DNA of 64,000 nucleotides from Finegoldia magna_J (GTDB lineage Bacteria > Bacillota > Clostridia > Tissierellales > Peptoniphilaceae): assembly GCF_002243175.1 (NCBI RefSeq), contig NZ_NDYF01000003.1, positions 61,426-125,425 on the forward strand, given 5' to 3'. Every line of letters begins with the position of its first letter. Position 1 is the first letter of the stretch. The position numbers and the translations under genes were made by a program. Shown here piece after piece: positions 7,978 to 16,469 of the stretch. The notes beneath the pieces were generated by a model that saw only the letters and a list, made by a program, of their open reading frames with translations, had not been told where the DNA came from and ran no database searches.

Positions 7978-8937
7978 ATGAAAACAGTAAAATTAAGTGC
8001 GGTCGTTAAAAAATTAGACTTGCACGTTGTGAGAACAAGTTCTGATTACGAAACAATTGAGATTACAAATTCTGAAATTAACAGACCGGGGTTACAATTA
8101 TCTGGTTTCTTGGAAGAATTTCCATACAGAAGAATTCAATTGTTCGGTAAGGCTGAACTTGCATATTATATGGCGATGGATATTGAGCTTAGAAAAGAAA
8201 GAGTAAGGGCAATGATGGAATATGATATTCCTTGTATTGTGTTTTCACACTATGCTCAAATTCCAGATGAAGTTAGAAAATTAGCCGAAGAATACGACAA
8301 AACTTTGTTAATTTCGGACAGAACAACTACTAGACTTATCTCAGCCTTGGATGAAGTATTGGAATATTTCCTTAGTGAGGAAGATACAATCCACGCTTCG
8401 TTGTTGGATGTTTTTGGTATGGGAGTTTTGTTGATGGGAGACAGCTCAGTAGGAAAAAGCGAAACTGCTTTGGATTTGGTTACTAGAGGTCACAGACTTG
8501 TTGCAGATGATGTGGTTGAAATTAGAAAAATCGAAAAAGGATTGTTGGCACAAGCTCCTCTTAATATCAGACACTATTTGGAAGTTAGGGGTCTTGGAAT
8601 TTTAGACATTCAAAGATTATACGGTACAGGTTCAGTAAGATTAACTACGTTTATCGATTTGGTTATAAAGCTAGAAAAATGGCAAGACGATAAAGAATAC
8701 GACAGAATTGGACTTGACGAACACACTACAGAAATTTTGGGAGTTGAACTTCCATATCTTGAAGTTCCTGTAAAACCAGGTAGAAATATCGCAATGATTG
8801 TAGAAGTTGCAGTTAGAAATCAAAGACAAAAACTTTTGGGTTATAATGCTGCACAAGAGTTAAATAATAAGTTAATTGCAAATATGAAAAAAGATACTGA
8901 GGAGCATAGAAAGCAGTTAAAAAATAACAAAAAATAA
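7978..8937 (+). CDS. hprK: HPr kinase/phosphorylase
   Basis: 319 residues, the normal family length. HprK phosphorylates and dephosphorylates Ser46 of HPr, coupling sugar transport to carbon catabolite control in Firmicutes. The N-terminal domain runs to about residue 130. The C-terminal kinase domain contains the P-loop GDSSVGKS at about 154-161, followed by ETALDLVTRGHRLVADDVVE and the HprK signature LEVRGLGILDI at about 200-210, then GLDEHTTEILG and PGRNIAMIVEVAVRN. The ATG is 6 bp after AAGGAGGG. It stands alone here, without the lgt or other partners seen in some bacilli. The organism otherwise looks weakly saccharolytic, so the enzyme may serve a general energy-sensing role; that is inference. 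Confidence 0.96.
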   Translation: MKTVKLSAVVKKLDLHVVRTSSDYETIEITNSEINRPGLQLSGFLEEFPYRRIQLFGKAELAYYMAMDIELRKERVRAMMEYDIPCIVFSHYAQIPDEVRKLAEEYDKTLLISDRTTTRLISALDEVLEYFLSEEDTIHASLLDVFGMGVLLMGDSSVGKSETALDLVTRGHRLVADDVVEIRKIEKGLLAQAPLNIRHYLEVRGLGILDIQRLYGTGSVRLTTFIDLVIKLEKWQDDKEYDRIGLDEHTTEILGVELPYLEVPVKPGRNIAMIVEVAVRNQRQKLLGYNAAQELNNKLIANMKKDTEEHRKQLKNNKK

Positions 8938-8973
8938 TTTCACAATAAAATTTTTTGATGAAGTTTGTTATTC

Positions 8974-9007
8974 TTGCAATGGAAAAATTATTGAGTTATA
9001 ATAACTC
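8974..9007 (+). promoter_or_regulatory. nifJ promoter with palindrome over the -10
   Basis: TTGCAA (8974-8979) and TATAAT (8997-9002) are 17 bp apart. The -10 lies inside the palindrome GAGTTAT-A-ATAACTC (8993-9007), a plausible operator. A short dyad CGGA...TCCG followed by TTTT lies just downstream (9013-9030). Confidence 0.65.
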
Positions 9008-9072
9008 ATAGAGCGGAGTTAGTCCGTTTTAATTTAAACAATTTATTTATTTATATATAGGGGGTTAAATAA

Positions 9073-12000
9073 ATGGCAAAACACATGAAAACCATGGATG
9101 GAAATACAGCTGCTGCTCACGTAGCTTATGCATTTTCAGATGTGGCAACTATTTATCCAATTACTCCATCATCACCAATGCCTGAAGCAATTGATGTTTG
9201 GGCAGCAGATGGACGTAAGAACTTATTCGGTGAAACTGTACAAGTAACTGAATTACAATCAGAAGGTGGAGCAGCTGGTTCAGTACACGGGGCTTTAGTT
9301 GCAGGGGCTTTGGCATCTACATTCACAGCATCACAAGGTTTATTGTTGATGGTTCCAAATATGTACAAGATTGCCGGAGAAAACTTACCTGGCGTATTCC
9401 ACGTATCAGCAAGAGCTTTGGCATCACATGCACTTAGCATTTTTGGTGACCACCAAGACGTTATGGCAGCAAGACAAACTGGTTTTGCATTGTTATGCTC
9501 AGGTTCAGTACAAGAAGTTATGGATTTAGCAGCAGTAGCTCACCTTTCTTCTATCAAAGGTAAAGTTCCATTCTTACATTTCTTCGACGGTTTCAGAACT
9601 AGTCACGAAATTCAAAAAATCGAAGTTATGGACTACGAAGATTTGGCAAAAATCGTTGATTGGGAAGCTATTGATGAATTCAGAAGAAACGCATTAAATC
9701 CAGAAAACCCTAAGACTATGGGTACAGCTGAAAATCCAGACGTTTATTTCCAAGGTATGGAAGCATCTAATACATACTATGAAGATATCGTTGGTATTAC
9801 TGAAGGCTATATCAATGAAATTAACAAGATTACAGGCAGAAACTACGGATTATTCAACTACTATGGTGCTGAAGATGCTGAAAATATTATAGTAGCTATG
9901 GGTTCAGTAACTGAAACTATTGAAGAAACTGTTGATTATTTAGTTTCTAAGGGAGAAAAAGTCGGAGTATTAAAAGTTCACTTATACAGACCATTCTCTA
10001 AAGAACATTTCTTAAATGCTATTCCAAAAACAGTTAAGAAAATCGCAGTTTTAGACAGAACTAAAGAAAAAGGTTCATTGGGAGAACCTCTATATCTAGA
10101 TGTTAGAGATTGTTTCTATGATCATGAAAATAAACCAGTTATCGTTGGTGGTATTTACGGTTTAGGTTCAAAAGATACAACTCCAACTCACATTAACACA
10201 GTTTACGAAAACTTAAAACAAGATAAACCAAGAACACAATTTACTATCGGTATAGTAGATGATGTTACACATAGATCATTAGAAGTAAAAGATGTTATAA
10301 ACACTTCACCTGAAGGAACTATCAGATGTAAATTCTGGGGATTCGGTTCTGACGGTACAGTAGGTGCTAACAAATCAGCTATTAAAATCATAGGTGATGG
10401 TACTGACATGTACGCTCAAGGTTACTTCGATTATGACTCTAAAAAATCTGGTGGGGTTACAATGTCTCACTTAAGATTTGGTAACAACCCAATTCACTCA
10501 ACTTATCTATTAGATGAATCAGATTTCATTTCTTGTTCAAAACAAGCTTATGTATATCAATACGATTTATTAAGAGGTTTAAGAAAAGGTGGTACATTCT
10601 TACTAAACTGTATCTGGAATGAAGAAGAATTAGATACTCACCTTCCAGGTAAATTAAAGAAATATATCGCTGAAAACGACATTAAATTCTACACAATCAA
10701 CGCTTCTAAGATTGCAGCAGAAGTAGGATTAGGTGGAAGAACTAACATGATTATGCAAGCTGCATTCTTCAAATTATCTAAAGTATTACCTATAGATGAA
10801 GCTATCAAGAAATTAAAAGAATCTATAGTTGCTAACTACGGAAGAAAAGGTGAAGACATTGTAAACATGAACTACGCTGCAGTAGATCAAGGTATCGATC
10901 AACTTGTAGAAATCAAAGTTCCAGCTGAATGGAAAAACGCTGAAGAAGACGTTGAAAATGACGCTAATCTTCCAGAATTCGTAAAAGAAGTTGCAAGTGT
11001 AATGAACGCACAACAAGGTAATGATTTACCAGTATCTGCATTTAAAGACAGAGCAAACGGTGAATTCCCAATGGGAACTTCAGCTTACGAAAAGAGATGT
11101 ATCGCTCTTAACGTTCCAGAATGGCAAATGGATAAATGTATCCAATGTAACCAATGTGCTTATGTATGTCCACACGCAGTTATCAGACCATTCTTATTAA
11201 ACGAAGAAGACAGAAAGAACGCTCCTGAAACATTCGAAAGCAAAAAAGCAGTTGGTAAAGGATTTGAAGATTTAACATTCAGAATCCAAGTTTCACCAGC
11301 AGACTGTACAGGTTGCGGTAACTGTGCTGATGTATGTCCAGCAAAAGAAAAAGCATTAATCATGAAACCTTTCGAAGAACAACATCTTGCACAAAAAGAT
11401 AACTGGACTTACGCTGTAGAAAAAGTTGGATACAAAGAAGACTTAATGCCAGCAGAAAAAACAGTTAAAGGTTCACAATTCCAACAACCATTATTTGAAT
11501 TCTCTGGAGCTTGTGCTGGTTGTGGAGAAACTCCATACGCTAAATTAATCACTCAATTATACGGTGATAGAATGCTTATAGCTAACGCTACAGGTTGTTC
11601 ATCAATCTGGGGTGCAAGTGCTCCTTCAACTCCTTACTGCACAAACGCTGAAGGTAAAGGACCAGCTTGGGCTAACTCATTATTCGAAGACAATGCTGAA
11701 TACGGATATGGTATGCACTTAGCTATCAAGAAAATCAGATTACAATTAAAAGAAAAAATGCAAGCATTCTTAGACTTGAACATTGAAAGTCCATTGAATG
11801 CACCATTCAAGAAATTTGTTGAAAACATGGACGATGTAGCTACATCTAAAGCATGTGCAGCAGAAATCTTACAACACTTAGATGATGACACTAATAACGC
11901 TGAAGCTGAAGAATTATTGAAATATATAAGAACAGACAGAGACTTCTTAATTAAGAAATCTGTATGGATCTTCGGTGGAGACGGTTGGGCTTACGATATC

Positions 12001-12753
12001 GGATACGGCGGATTGGATCACGTATTAGCATCAGGTGAAAACATCAACGTTATGGTATTCGATACAGAAGTTTACTCAAACACTGGTGGACAAGCTTCTA
12101 AATCAACTCCAACAGCTGCTGTAGCACAATTTGCCGCAAGTGGTAAGAAAGTTAGAAAGAAAGATTTAGGTTTGATGGCATCAACTTATGGATACGTATA
12201 CGTAGCACAAATCGCTATGGGTGCTAACCAAAATCAAACATTAAAAGCTATTAGAGAAGCTGAAGAATATGATGGACCATCATTAATCATCGCTTACTCA
12301 CCATGTATCAACCACGGTATTAAAGCTGGTATGGGTAAGAGCCAACGTCAAGAAAAATTAGCTGTAGAAGCTGGTTATTGGCACTTATACAGATTCGATT
12401 CAACTCTTGCAGAAGAAGGAAAGAATCCATTCCAATTAGACTCTAAAGAACCAACTGGATCATTCCAAGACTTCATCAGAGGAGAAGTAAGATACTTGTC
12501 ATTACAAAAATCATTCCCTGAACAAGCGGAAGAATTATTCCAAGAAGCTGAAAGAGATGCTAAGGAAAGATACAACACTTACAAGAGAATGGCAGAAATG
12601 GATTATTCTAACTCAGTAGAAGATACAGATGCAGCAGATAAAGAAGAAAACCTTGAAAAAGAAGGCAAAAAAGTTGAATCTGTAGAAAAAGCTAAGGAAG
12701 AAGAAGGCGCAAAGAAAGAAGACGTCGTAAATCCAAATTCTACAAATAGATAA
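9073..12753 (+). CDS. nifJ: Pyruvate:ferredoxin (flavodoxin) oxidoreductase, single-chain
   Basis: 1226 residues. Oxidatively decarboxylates pyruvate to acetyl-CoA and reduces ferredoxin, the central energy step of amino-acid fermenters. The N-terminal pyruvate domain starts with DGNTAAAHVAYAFSD and YPITPSSPMPE. Two 4Fe-4S motifs follow: CIQCNQCAYVCP at about 690-701 and CTGCGNCADVCP at about 746-757. The TPP domain begins at CAGCGETPYAKL (about 813) and has GDGWAYDIGYGGLDH near 968 and a SNTGGQASKSTPTAA segment. Family length is about 1170-1180. The extra C-terminal ~45 residues (from about 1180) are Glu/Lys-rich and low-complexity, which is unusual. RBS is GGGGG 8 bp before ATG. The terminator directly downstream makes it monocistronic. 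Confidence 0.97.
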   Translation: MAKHMKTMDGNTAAAHVAYAFSDVATIYPITPSSPMPEAIDVWAADGRKNLFGETVQVTELQSEGGAAGSVHGALVAGALASTFTASQGLLLMVPNMYKIAGENLPGVFHVSARALASHALSIFGDHQDVMAARQTGFALLCSGSVQEVMDLAAVAHLSSIKGKVPFLHFFDGFRTSHEIQKIEVMDYEDLAKIVDWEAIDEFRRNALNPENPKTMGTAENPDVYFQGMEASNTYYEDIVGITEGYINEINKITGRNYGLFNYYGAEDAENIIVAMGSVTETIEETVDYLVSKGEKVGVLKVHLYRPFSKEHFLNAIPKTVKKIAVLDRTKEKGSLGEPLYLDVRDCFYDHENKPVIVGGIYGLGSKDTTPTHINTVYENLKQDKPRTQFTIGIVDDVTHRSLEVKDVINTSPEGTIRCKFWGFGSDGTVGANKSAIKIIGDGTDMYAQGYFDYDSKKSGGVTMSHLRFGNNPIHSTYLLDESDFISCSKQAYVYQYDLLRGLRKGGTFLLNCIWNEEELDTHLPGKLKKYIAENDIKFYTINASKIAAEVGLGGRTNMIMQAAFFKLSKVLPIDEAIKKLKESIVANYGRKGEDIVNMNYAAVDQGIDQLVEIKVPAEWKNAEEDVENDANLPEFVKEVASVMNAQQGNDLPVSAFKDRANGEFPMGTSAYEKRCIALNVPEWQMDKCIQCNQCAYVCPHAVIRPFLLNEEDRKNAPETFESKKAVGKGFEDLTFRIQVSPADCTGCGNCADVCPAKEKALIMKPFEEQHLAQKDNWTYAVEKVGYKEDLMPAEKTVKGSQFQQPLFEFSGACAGCGETPYAKLITQLYGDRMLIANATGCSSIWGASAPSTPYCTNAEGKGPAWANSLFEDNAEYGYGMHLAIKKIRLQLKEKMQAFLDLNIESPLNAPFKKFVENMDDVATSKACAAEILQHLDDDTNNAEAEELLKYIRTDRDFLIKKSVWIFGGDGWAYDIGYGGLDHVLASGENINVMVFDTEVYSNTGGQASKSTPTAAVAQFAASGKKVRKKDLGLMASTYGYVYVAQIAMGANQNQTLKAIREAEEYDGPSLIIAYSPCINHGIKAGMGKSQRQEKLAVEAGYWHLYRFDSTLAEEGKNPFQLDSKEPTGSFQDFIRGEVRYLSLQKSFPEQAEELFQEAERDAKERYNTYKRMAEMDYSNSVEDTDAADKEENLEKEGKKVESVEKAKEEEGAKKEDVVNPNSTNR

Positions 12754-12759
12754 TATAAC

Positions 12760-12793
12760 AAAACACTGTGAGAGAAATCTTGCAGTGTTTTTT
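12760..12793 (+). terminator. Intrinsic terminator of nifJ
   Basis: AAAACACTG pairs with CAGTGTTTT, followed by further T residues. Confidence 0.85.
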
Positions 12794-12820
12794 ATTGCAA
12801 ATTTTTAACAATTTGAAAAA

Positions 12821-12847
12821 TCATTTATAGATTTTTTCTATAAATGA
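12821..12847. promoter_or_regulatory. 11-bp perfect dyad upstream of the ACAD-like operon
   Basis: TCATTTATAGA and TCTATAAATGA are exact reverse complements around TTTTT. No T-run follows, so it looks more like an operator or RNA stem than a terminator. It lies in the 293-bp gap between nifJ and the acyl-CoA-dehydrogenase-like operon. Confidence 0.45.
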
Positions 12848-13046
12848 CTAAAAAATTTATAACGTTGATATTTCAATGATATAACGAATAAAAAAATCAA
12901 GAAATTTTCTAATTTATTTAAAATCAAATGAAATTGGTAGGATTTATAGAAAGTTTCAATAAATGAAGAATATTTAACAATATTTCTGGTCTTATTATAG
13001 AATTGGTGATATTATATAGATGAAACATAAACTTTAGGAGGGTTTT

Positions 13047-14174
13047 ATGAATTTTTACGAAGAATCAAGAAAATTTGCATTGGAACACATTGAACCATAT
13101 GCAAAAAGCTCAGATGAAGAAGGTAGATTTCCTGTAGAATCATTTGAAGAAATGGGAAAAGCTGGCTACTTCAAATTAATTATCCCAGAAGAAATGGGTG
13201 GTTTAGGAAAAACTGCTGTTGAACACCAACAAGCTGTTTTAGCATTTGCTGAAAGCAACCCAACTGCTGGTCTTTGCTACATGATGCACAACGTAGCTTT
13301 AATGACTGTTCTTACTCATGGTAACGAAGAATTAAAGAAAAAAGTTGTTAAAGATATAGTTGACAACAACAAATTCATGGCTTTAGCTTATTCTGAATTC
13401 GGAACTGGTACTCACTTCTACATTCCAGAAATCAAAGTAACTAAAGACGGTGGAAAATTCGTTTTCAACGGAACAAAATCAATGGTAACAAGTGCAACTC
13501 ATGCAAGTTATTACTTAATTTTAACTCCATCAACTGAAAAAGAAGGAGACATCAATAACTGGTTAGTTCCATTGGAATCTGAAGGATTAGAATTCAAGAT
13601 GAGCCACTGGAAAGGTATTGGTATGAAAGGTAACGTTTCATGTCCAATGACTATGACAGATGTTAAATTAGACGAAGTTAACAGAATCGGTGAAGAAGGT
13701 TCAGGTATTGACCAAGTATTCAACGTTGTAGCTCCATACTTCATTTTAGGTTTAGCAAGTGTATACACTGGATTGAACTTGAGATTATCAAAAGTTACAA
13801 ATGATTATGCATTGAAGAGAAAATATCCATCAGGACAATGCTTAGCTAATATTGAAACAGTTCAATTACACTTAGCTAAGATTTACGCTAACGGAATGAG
13901 CGCAAAAGCTCTTACAGAATTAGCAGCAAGATCTTTAGTTGACGGCGAAGCTGATGCAGTATGCAAGATTATCGCAGCAAGAGTTTGCGCTATCGAAAAT
14001 GCTATCGAATCTTCAACTTATGCTATGAGAGTTGGCGGTGGAAAGACTTACAACTGTGCATCTGAAATCCAAAGATTGATGAGAGATGCTTACGCTGGAC
14101 AAATCATGGCTCCATCACTAGACGTTCTTAACGTTTGGTTAGGAAAAGCTATAACAGGTCAACCACTATTATAG
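13047..14174 (+). CDS. Acyl-CoA-dehydrogenase-fold flavoprotein, paralog 1 (function unclear)
   Basis: 375 residues. Overall ACAD layout: an N-terminal helical domain with LIIPEEMGGLG, a middle beta domain with SEFGTGTHF and NGTKSMVTSATHASYY (the FAD-contacting TK-x-x-T-x-A region), and a C-terminal helical domain. The C-terminal segment that normally reads IYEGT and supplies the catalytic Glu reads QIMAPSLDVL after RDAYAG, so the usual alpha-proton-abstracting base is absent. This argues against standard acyl-CoA oxidation. ACAD-fold relatives lacking this Glu include flavin monooxygenase-like enzymes of sulfur metabolism, but an anaerobe should lack the oxygen. First gene of the operon, RBS AGGAGGG. 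Clearly related to the next two genes but the most divergent of the three, and its codon use looks like that of highly expressed genes. Confidence 0.85.
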   Translation: MNFYEESRKFALEHIEPYAKSSDEEGRFPVESFEEMGKAGYFKLIIPEEMGGLGKTAVEHQQAVLAFAESNPTAGLCYMMHNVALMTVLTHGNEELKKKVVKDIVDNNKFMALAYSEFGTGTHFYIPEIKVTKDGGKFVFNGTKSMVTSATHASYYLILTPSTEKEGDINNWLVPLESEGLEFKMSHWKGIGMKGNVSCPMTMTDVKLDEVNRIGEEGSGIDQVFNVVAPYFILGLASVYTGLNLRLSKVTNDYALKRKYPSGQCLANIETVQLHLAKIYANGMSAKALTELAARSLVDGEADAVCKIIAARVCAIENAIESSTYAMRVGGGKTYNCASEIQRLMRDAYAGQIMAPSLDVLNVWLGKAITGQPLL

Positions 14175-14182
14175 GAGGTTTA

Positions 14183-15304
14183 ATGGGGATTTACGAACAA
14201 GCAAAAGAATTTGCAAAAAAATATTTAGAAGAAGAAGGAAAAAAATCTGACAAGGATTGCACTTTCCCAAAAGAAGCATTTGAAAAAATGGGAGAAGAAG
14301 GATTTTTAAAACTTTTGATTCCTGAAGAAATGGGTGGACTTGGCAAAGGAGCAAAAGAACATCAAGAAGTTACAATGGCATTTGCTGAATACAATCCATC
14401 TGCAGCATTATGCTATATGATGCATAATGTTGGAATCAGTGGAGTGTTGGATTATGGTCAAAAAACTTTAATTGATAAAATAGTAAAAGATGTCGTTGAA
14501 AATAATAAATTTATGGCGTTGGCTGATTCAGAATTTGGTAGTGGAACACATTTTGGTAATCCAGAAATGACTTGTACTAAAAATGGAGATGACTATGTGT
14601 TCAAGGGGACTAAATCAATGGTAACAAGTGCAACTTATGCAAGTTATTATCAATATAACAGTAAATCAGCTGAATTTGAAGGTAAAACAACATATTGGGT
14701 TGTTCCATTGGAATCTGAAGGTTTGAGTTTCAATATGGAATATTGGGATGGAGTTGGAATGAGAGGAAATGTTTCTTGTCCAATGAAATTTGACAATGTT
14801 AAGTTGACATCCGATTACAGATTAGGCGAAGAAGGCGGAGCAGATGAAGTCGCAAGTGTTGTAACAAAGATGTTTTTACTTGGACTTGCTAGTGTATATG
14901 CTGGTTTAAATATTAGAATATCAAACATTACTAATAAATACGCTACAAGTAGAAAATATCCAAATGGAAAATGCTTAGCAGATATTGAAATTGTTCAAAT
15001 GTATTTGTCTAAGATATATTCAATGGCACAAAGTGCAAGAACACTATCAGAAGATGCAGCAGAATCTATAGTTAATAATAGCGAAGATATGCTTAAAAAA
15101 ATTATTGCAGCAAGAGTGACTTCAATTGAAAATTCAATGAATTCAGCTACACTTGCAATGAGAATTGGCGGCGGAATCACTTATAATAAGAAGACTGAAA
15201 TAGAAAAGTTGATGAGAGACGCTTACGCTGGACAAATTATGGCACCATCATTGGATGTTCTCCATGTAATGTTAGGTGGTATTTTAGCTACAGAAAACAA
15301 GTAA
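14183..15304 (+). CDS. Acyl-CoA-dehydrogenase-fold flavoprotein, paralog 2
   Basis: 373 residues. The ATG at 14183 is chosen over the longer frame from 14135: it follows AGGAGG and gives an N terminus (IYEQAKEFA) that aligns with paralog 3, whereas the earlier start would overlap paralog 1. Domain layout matches paralog 1: LLIPEEMGGLGKGAKEH, DSEFGSGTHFGNP, KGTKSMVTSATYASYY, GVGMRGNVSCP. The catalytic-Glu motif is again replaced by AYAGQIMAPSLDVL. Identity to paralog 3 is visibly much higher than to paralog 1, so 2 and 3 arose by a later duplication. It starts 8 bp after paralog 1 stops, so cotranscription is near certain. Substrate unknown. Confidence 0.86.
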   Translation: MGIYEQAKEFAKKYLEEEGKKSDKDCTFPKEAFEKMGEEGFLKLLIPEEMGGLGKGAKEHQEVTMAFAEYNPSAALCYMMHNVGISGVLDYGQKTLIDKIVKDVVENNKFMALADSEFGSGTHFGNPEMTCTKNGDDYVFKGTKSMVTSATYASYYQYNSKSAEFEGKTTYWVVPLESEGLSFNMEYWDGVGMRGNVSCPMKFDNVKLTSDYRLGEEGGADEVASVVTKMFLLGLASVYAGLNIRISNITNKYATSRKYPNGKCLADIEIVQMYLSKIYSMAQSARTLSEDAAESIVNNSEDMLKKIIAARVTSIENSMNSATLAMRIGGGITYNKKTEIEKLMRDAYAGQIMAPSLDVLHVMLGGILATENK

Positions 15305-15338
15305 ATAGGACACAAATGTCAATAAAAAGGAAGAAATT

Positions 15339-16454
15339 ATGGATATTTACGAACAAGCAAAAGAGTTTGCTAATAAATATTTAGAAACGGCTGGAAAAAA
15401 TTCAGATGTGGATTGTTCATTTCCAAAAGAAGCATTTGAAAAAATGGGAGAAGAAGGTTTTTTAAAACTTTTGGTTCCTGAAGAAATGGGTGGACTTGGT
15501 AAAGGAGCTAAAGAACACCAAAAAGTAATTATGGCTTTTGCTGAGTATAATCCGTCAGCTGCATTATGTTATATGATGCATAATGTAGCATTGAATGCTG
15601 TAATTAAATGTGGACAAAAAGATTTGTATGAAAAAGTTGTGGATGATGTAGTCAATCACAATAAGTATTTGGCATTGGCTAATTCTGAATTTGGAACAGG
15701 AACTCACTTTGGTAATCCAGAAACAACTTGCACAAAAGATGGAAATTATTTTGTATTTAACGGAACAAAGTCAATGGTAACTACTGCTACGTTTGCTAGT
15801 TATTATTTGTTCTTGAGTAAATCATGTGATTTTGAGGGTAAGACTACTTATTGGACAGTTCCTTTGGAATCTGAAGGATTGAGTTTCAATATGAAATATT
15901 GGGATGGAGTTGGAATGAGAGGAAATGTATCATGTCCAATGAAACTCGAAGGGGTTAAGTTAACAGACATGAATAGATTAGGAGTGGAAGGAGAAGGTCC
16001 TGAAGTTTCTAAAATAGTTACTAAGTTTTTCCTATTAGGTCTAGCTAGTGTATATTCTGGCTTAAATATTAGATTATCAAAAATCACAACAAATCATGCA
16101 AAAAACAGAAAGTATCCAGATGGAAGATGTTTAGCAGATATAGAAATTGTTCAAATGTATCTATCCAAGATATATTCGAAAGCACAAAGTTCAAGAACAT
16201 TAGCAGAAGATGCAGCCGAAGCATTAGATAGAAATGATGAAGATGCTTTACAAAAAATCATAGCTTCTAGAGTTATTGCAATTGAACATGCGATGGAATC
16301 CTCAACTCTTGCAATGAGAGTCGGTGGAGGAATTAGTTACAATAGAAAGACTGAAATTGAAAAGTTGATGAGAGATGCTTACGCTGGACAAATCATGGCA
16401 CCATCTTTAGATGTGTTGCATGTTATGTTAGGACAATCTTTATCAAGTAAATAA
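15339..16454 (+). CDS. Acyl-CoA-dehydrogenase-fold flavoprotein, paralog 3
   Basis: 371 residues, closely similar to paralog 2 along the whole length (IYEQAKEFANKYLE, EEMGGLGKGAKEHQKV, NPSAALCYMMHNV, NGTKSMVTTATFASYY, WDGVGMRGNVSCPMK). C terminus has KLMRDAYAGQIMAPSLDVLHVMLG, again without the catalytic Glu. The conserved GNVSCP cysteine and the CYMMHN segment are shared by all three paralogs and may mark the substrate pocket. Gap to paralog 2 is 34 bp with an AAGGAAG ribosome binding site. The three enzymes may act on related substrates or form heteromers; the sequence does not decide this. Confidence 0.86.
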   Translation: MDIYEQAKEFANKYLETAGKNSDVDCSFPKEAFEKMGEEGFLKLLVPEEMGGLGKGAKEHQKVIMAFAEYNPSAALCYMMHNVALNAVIKCGQKDLYEKVVDDVVNHNKYLALANSEFGTGTHFGNPETTCTKDGNYFVFNGTKSMVTTATFASYYLFLSKSCDFEGKTTYWTVPLESEGLSFNMKYWDGVGMRGNVSCPMKLEGVKLTDMNRLGVEGEGPEVSKIVTKFFLLGLASVYSGLNIRLSKITTNHAKNRKYPDGRCLADIEIVQMYLSKIYSKAQSSRTLAEDAAEALDRNDEDALQKIIASRVIAIEHAMESSTLAMRVGGGISYNRKTEIEKLMRDAYAGQIMAPSLDVLHVMLGQSLSSK

Positions 16455-16469
16455 AATAGGAGGAATTAA

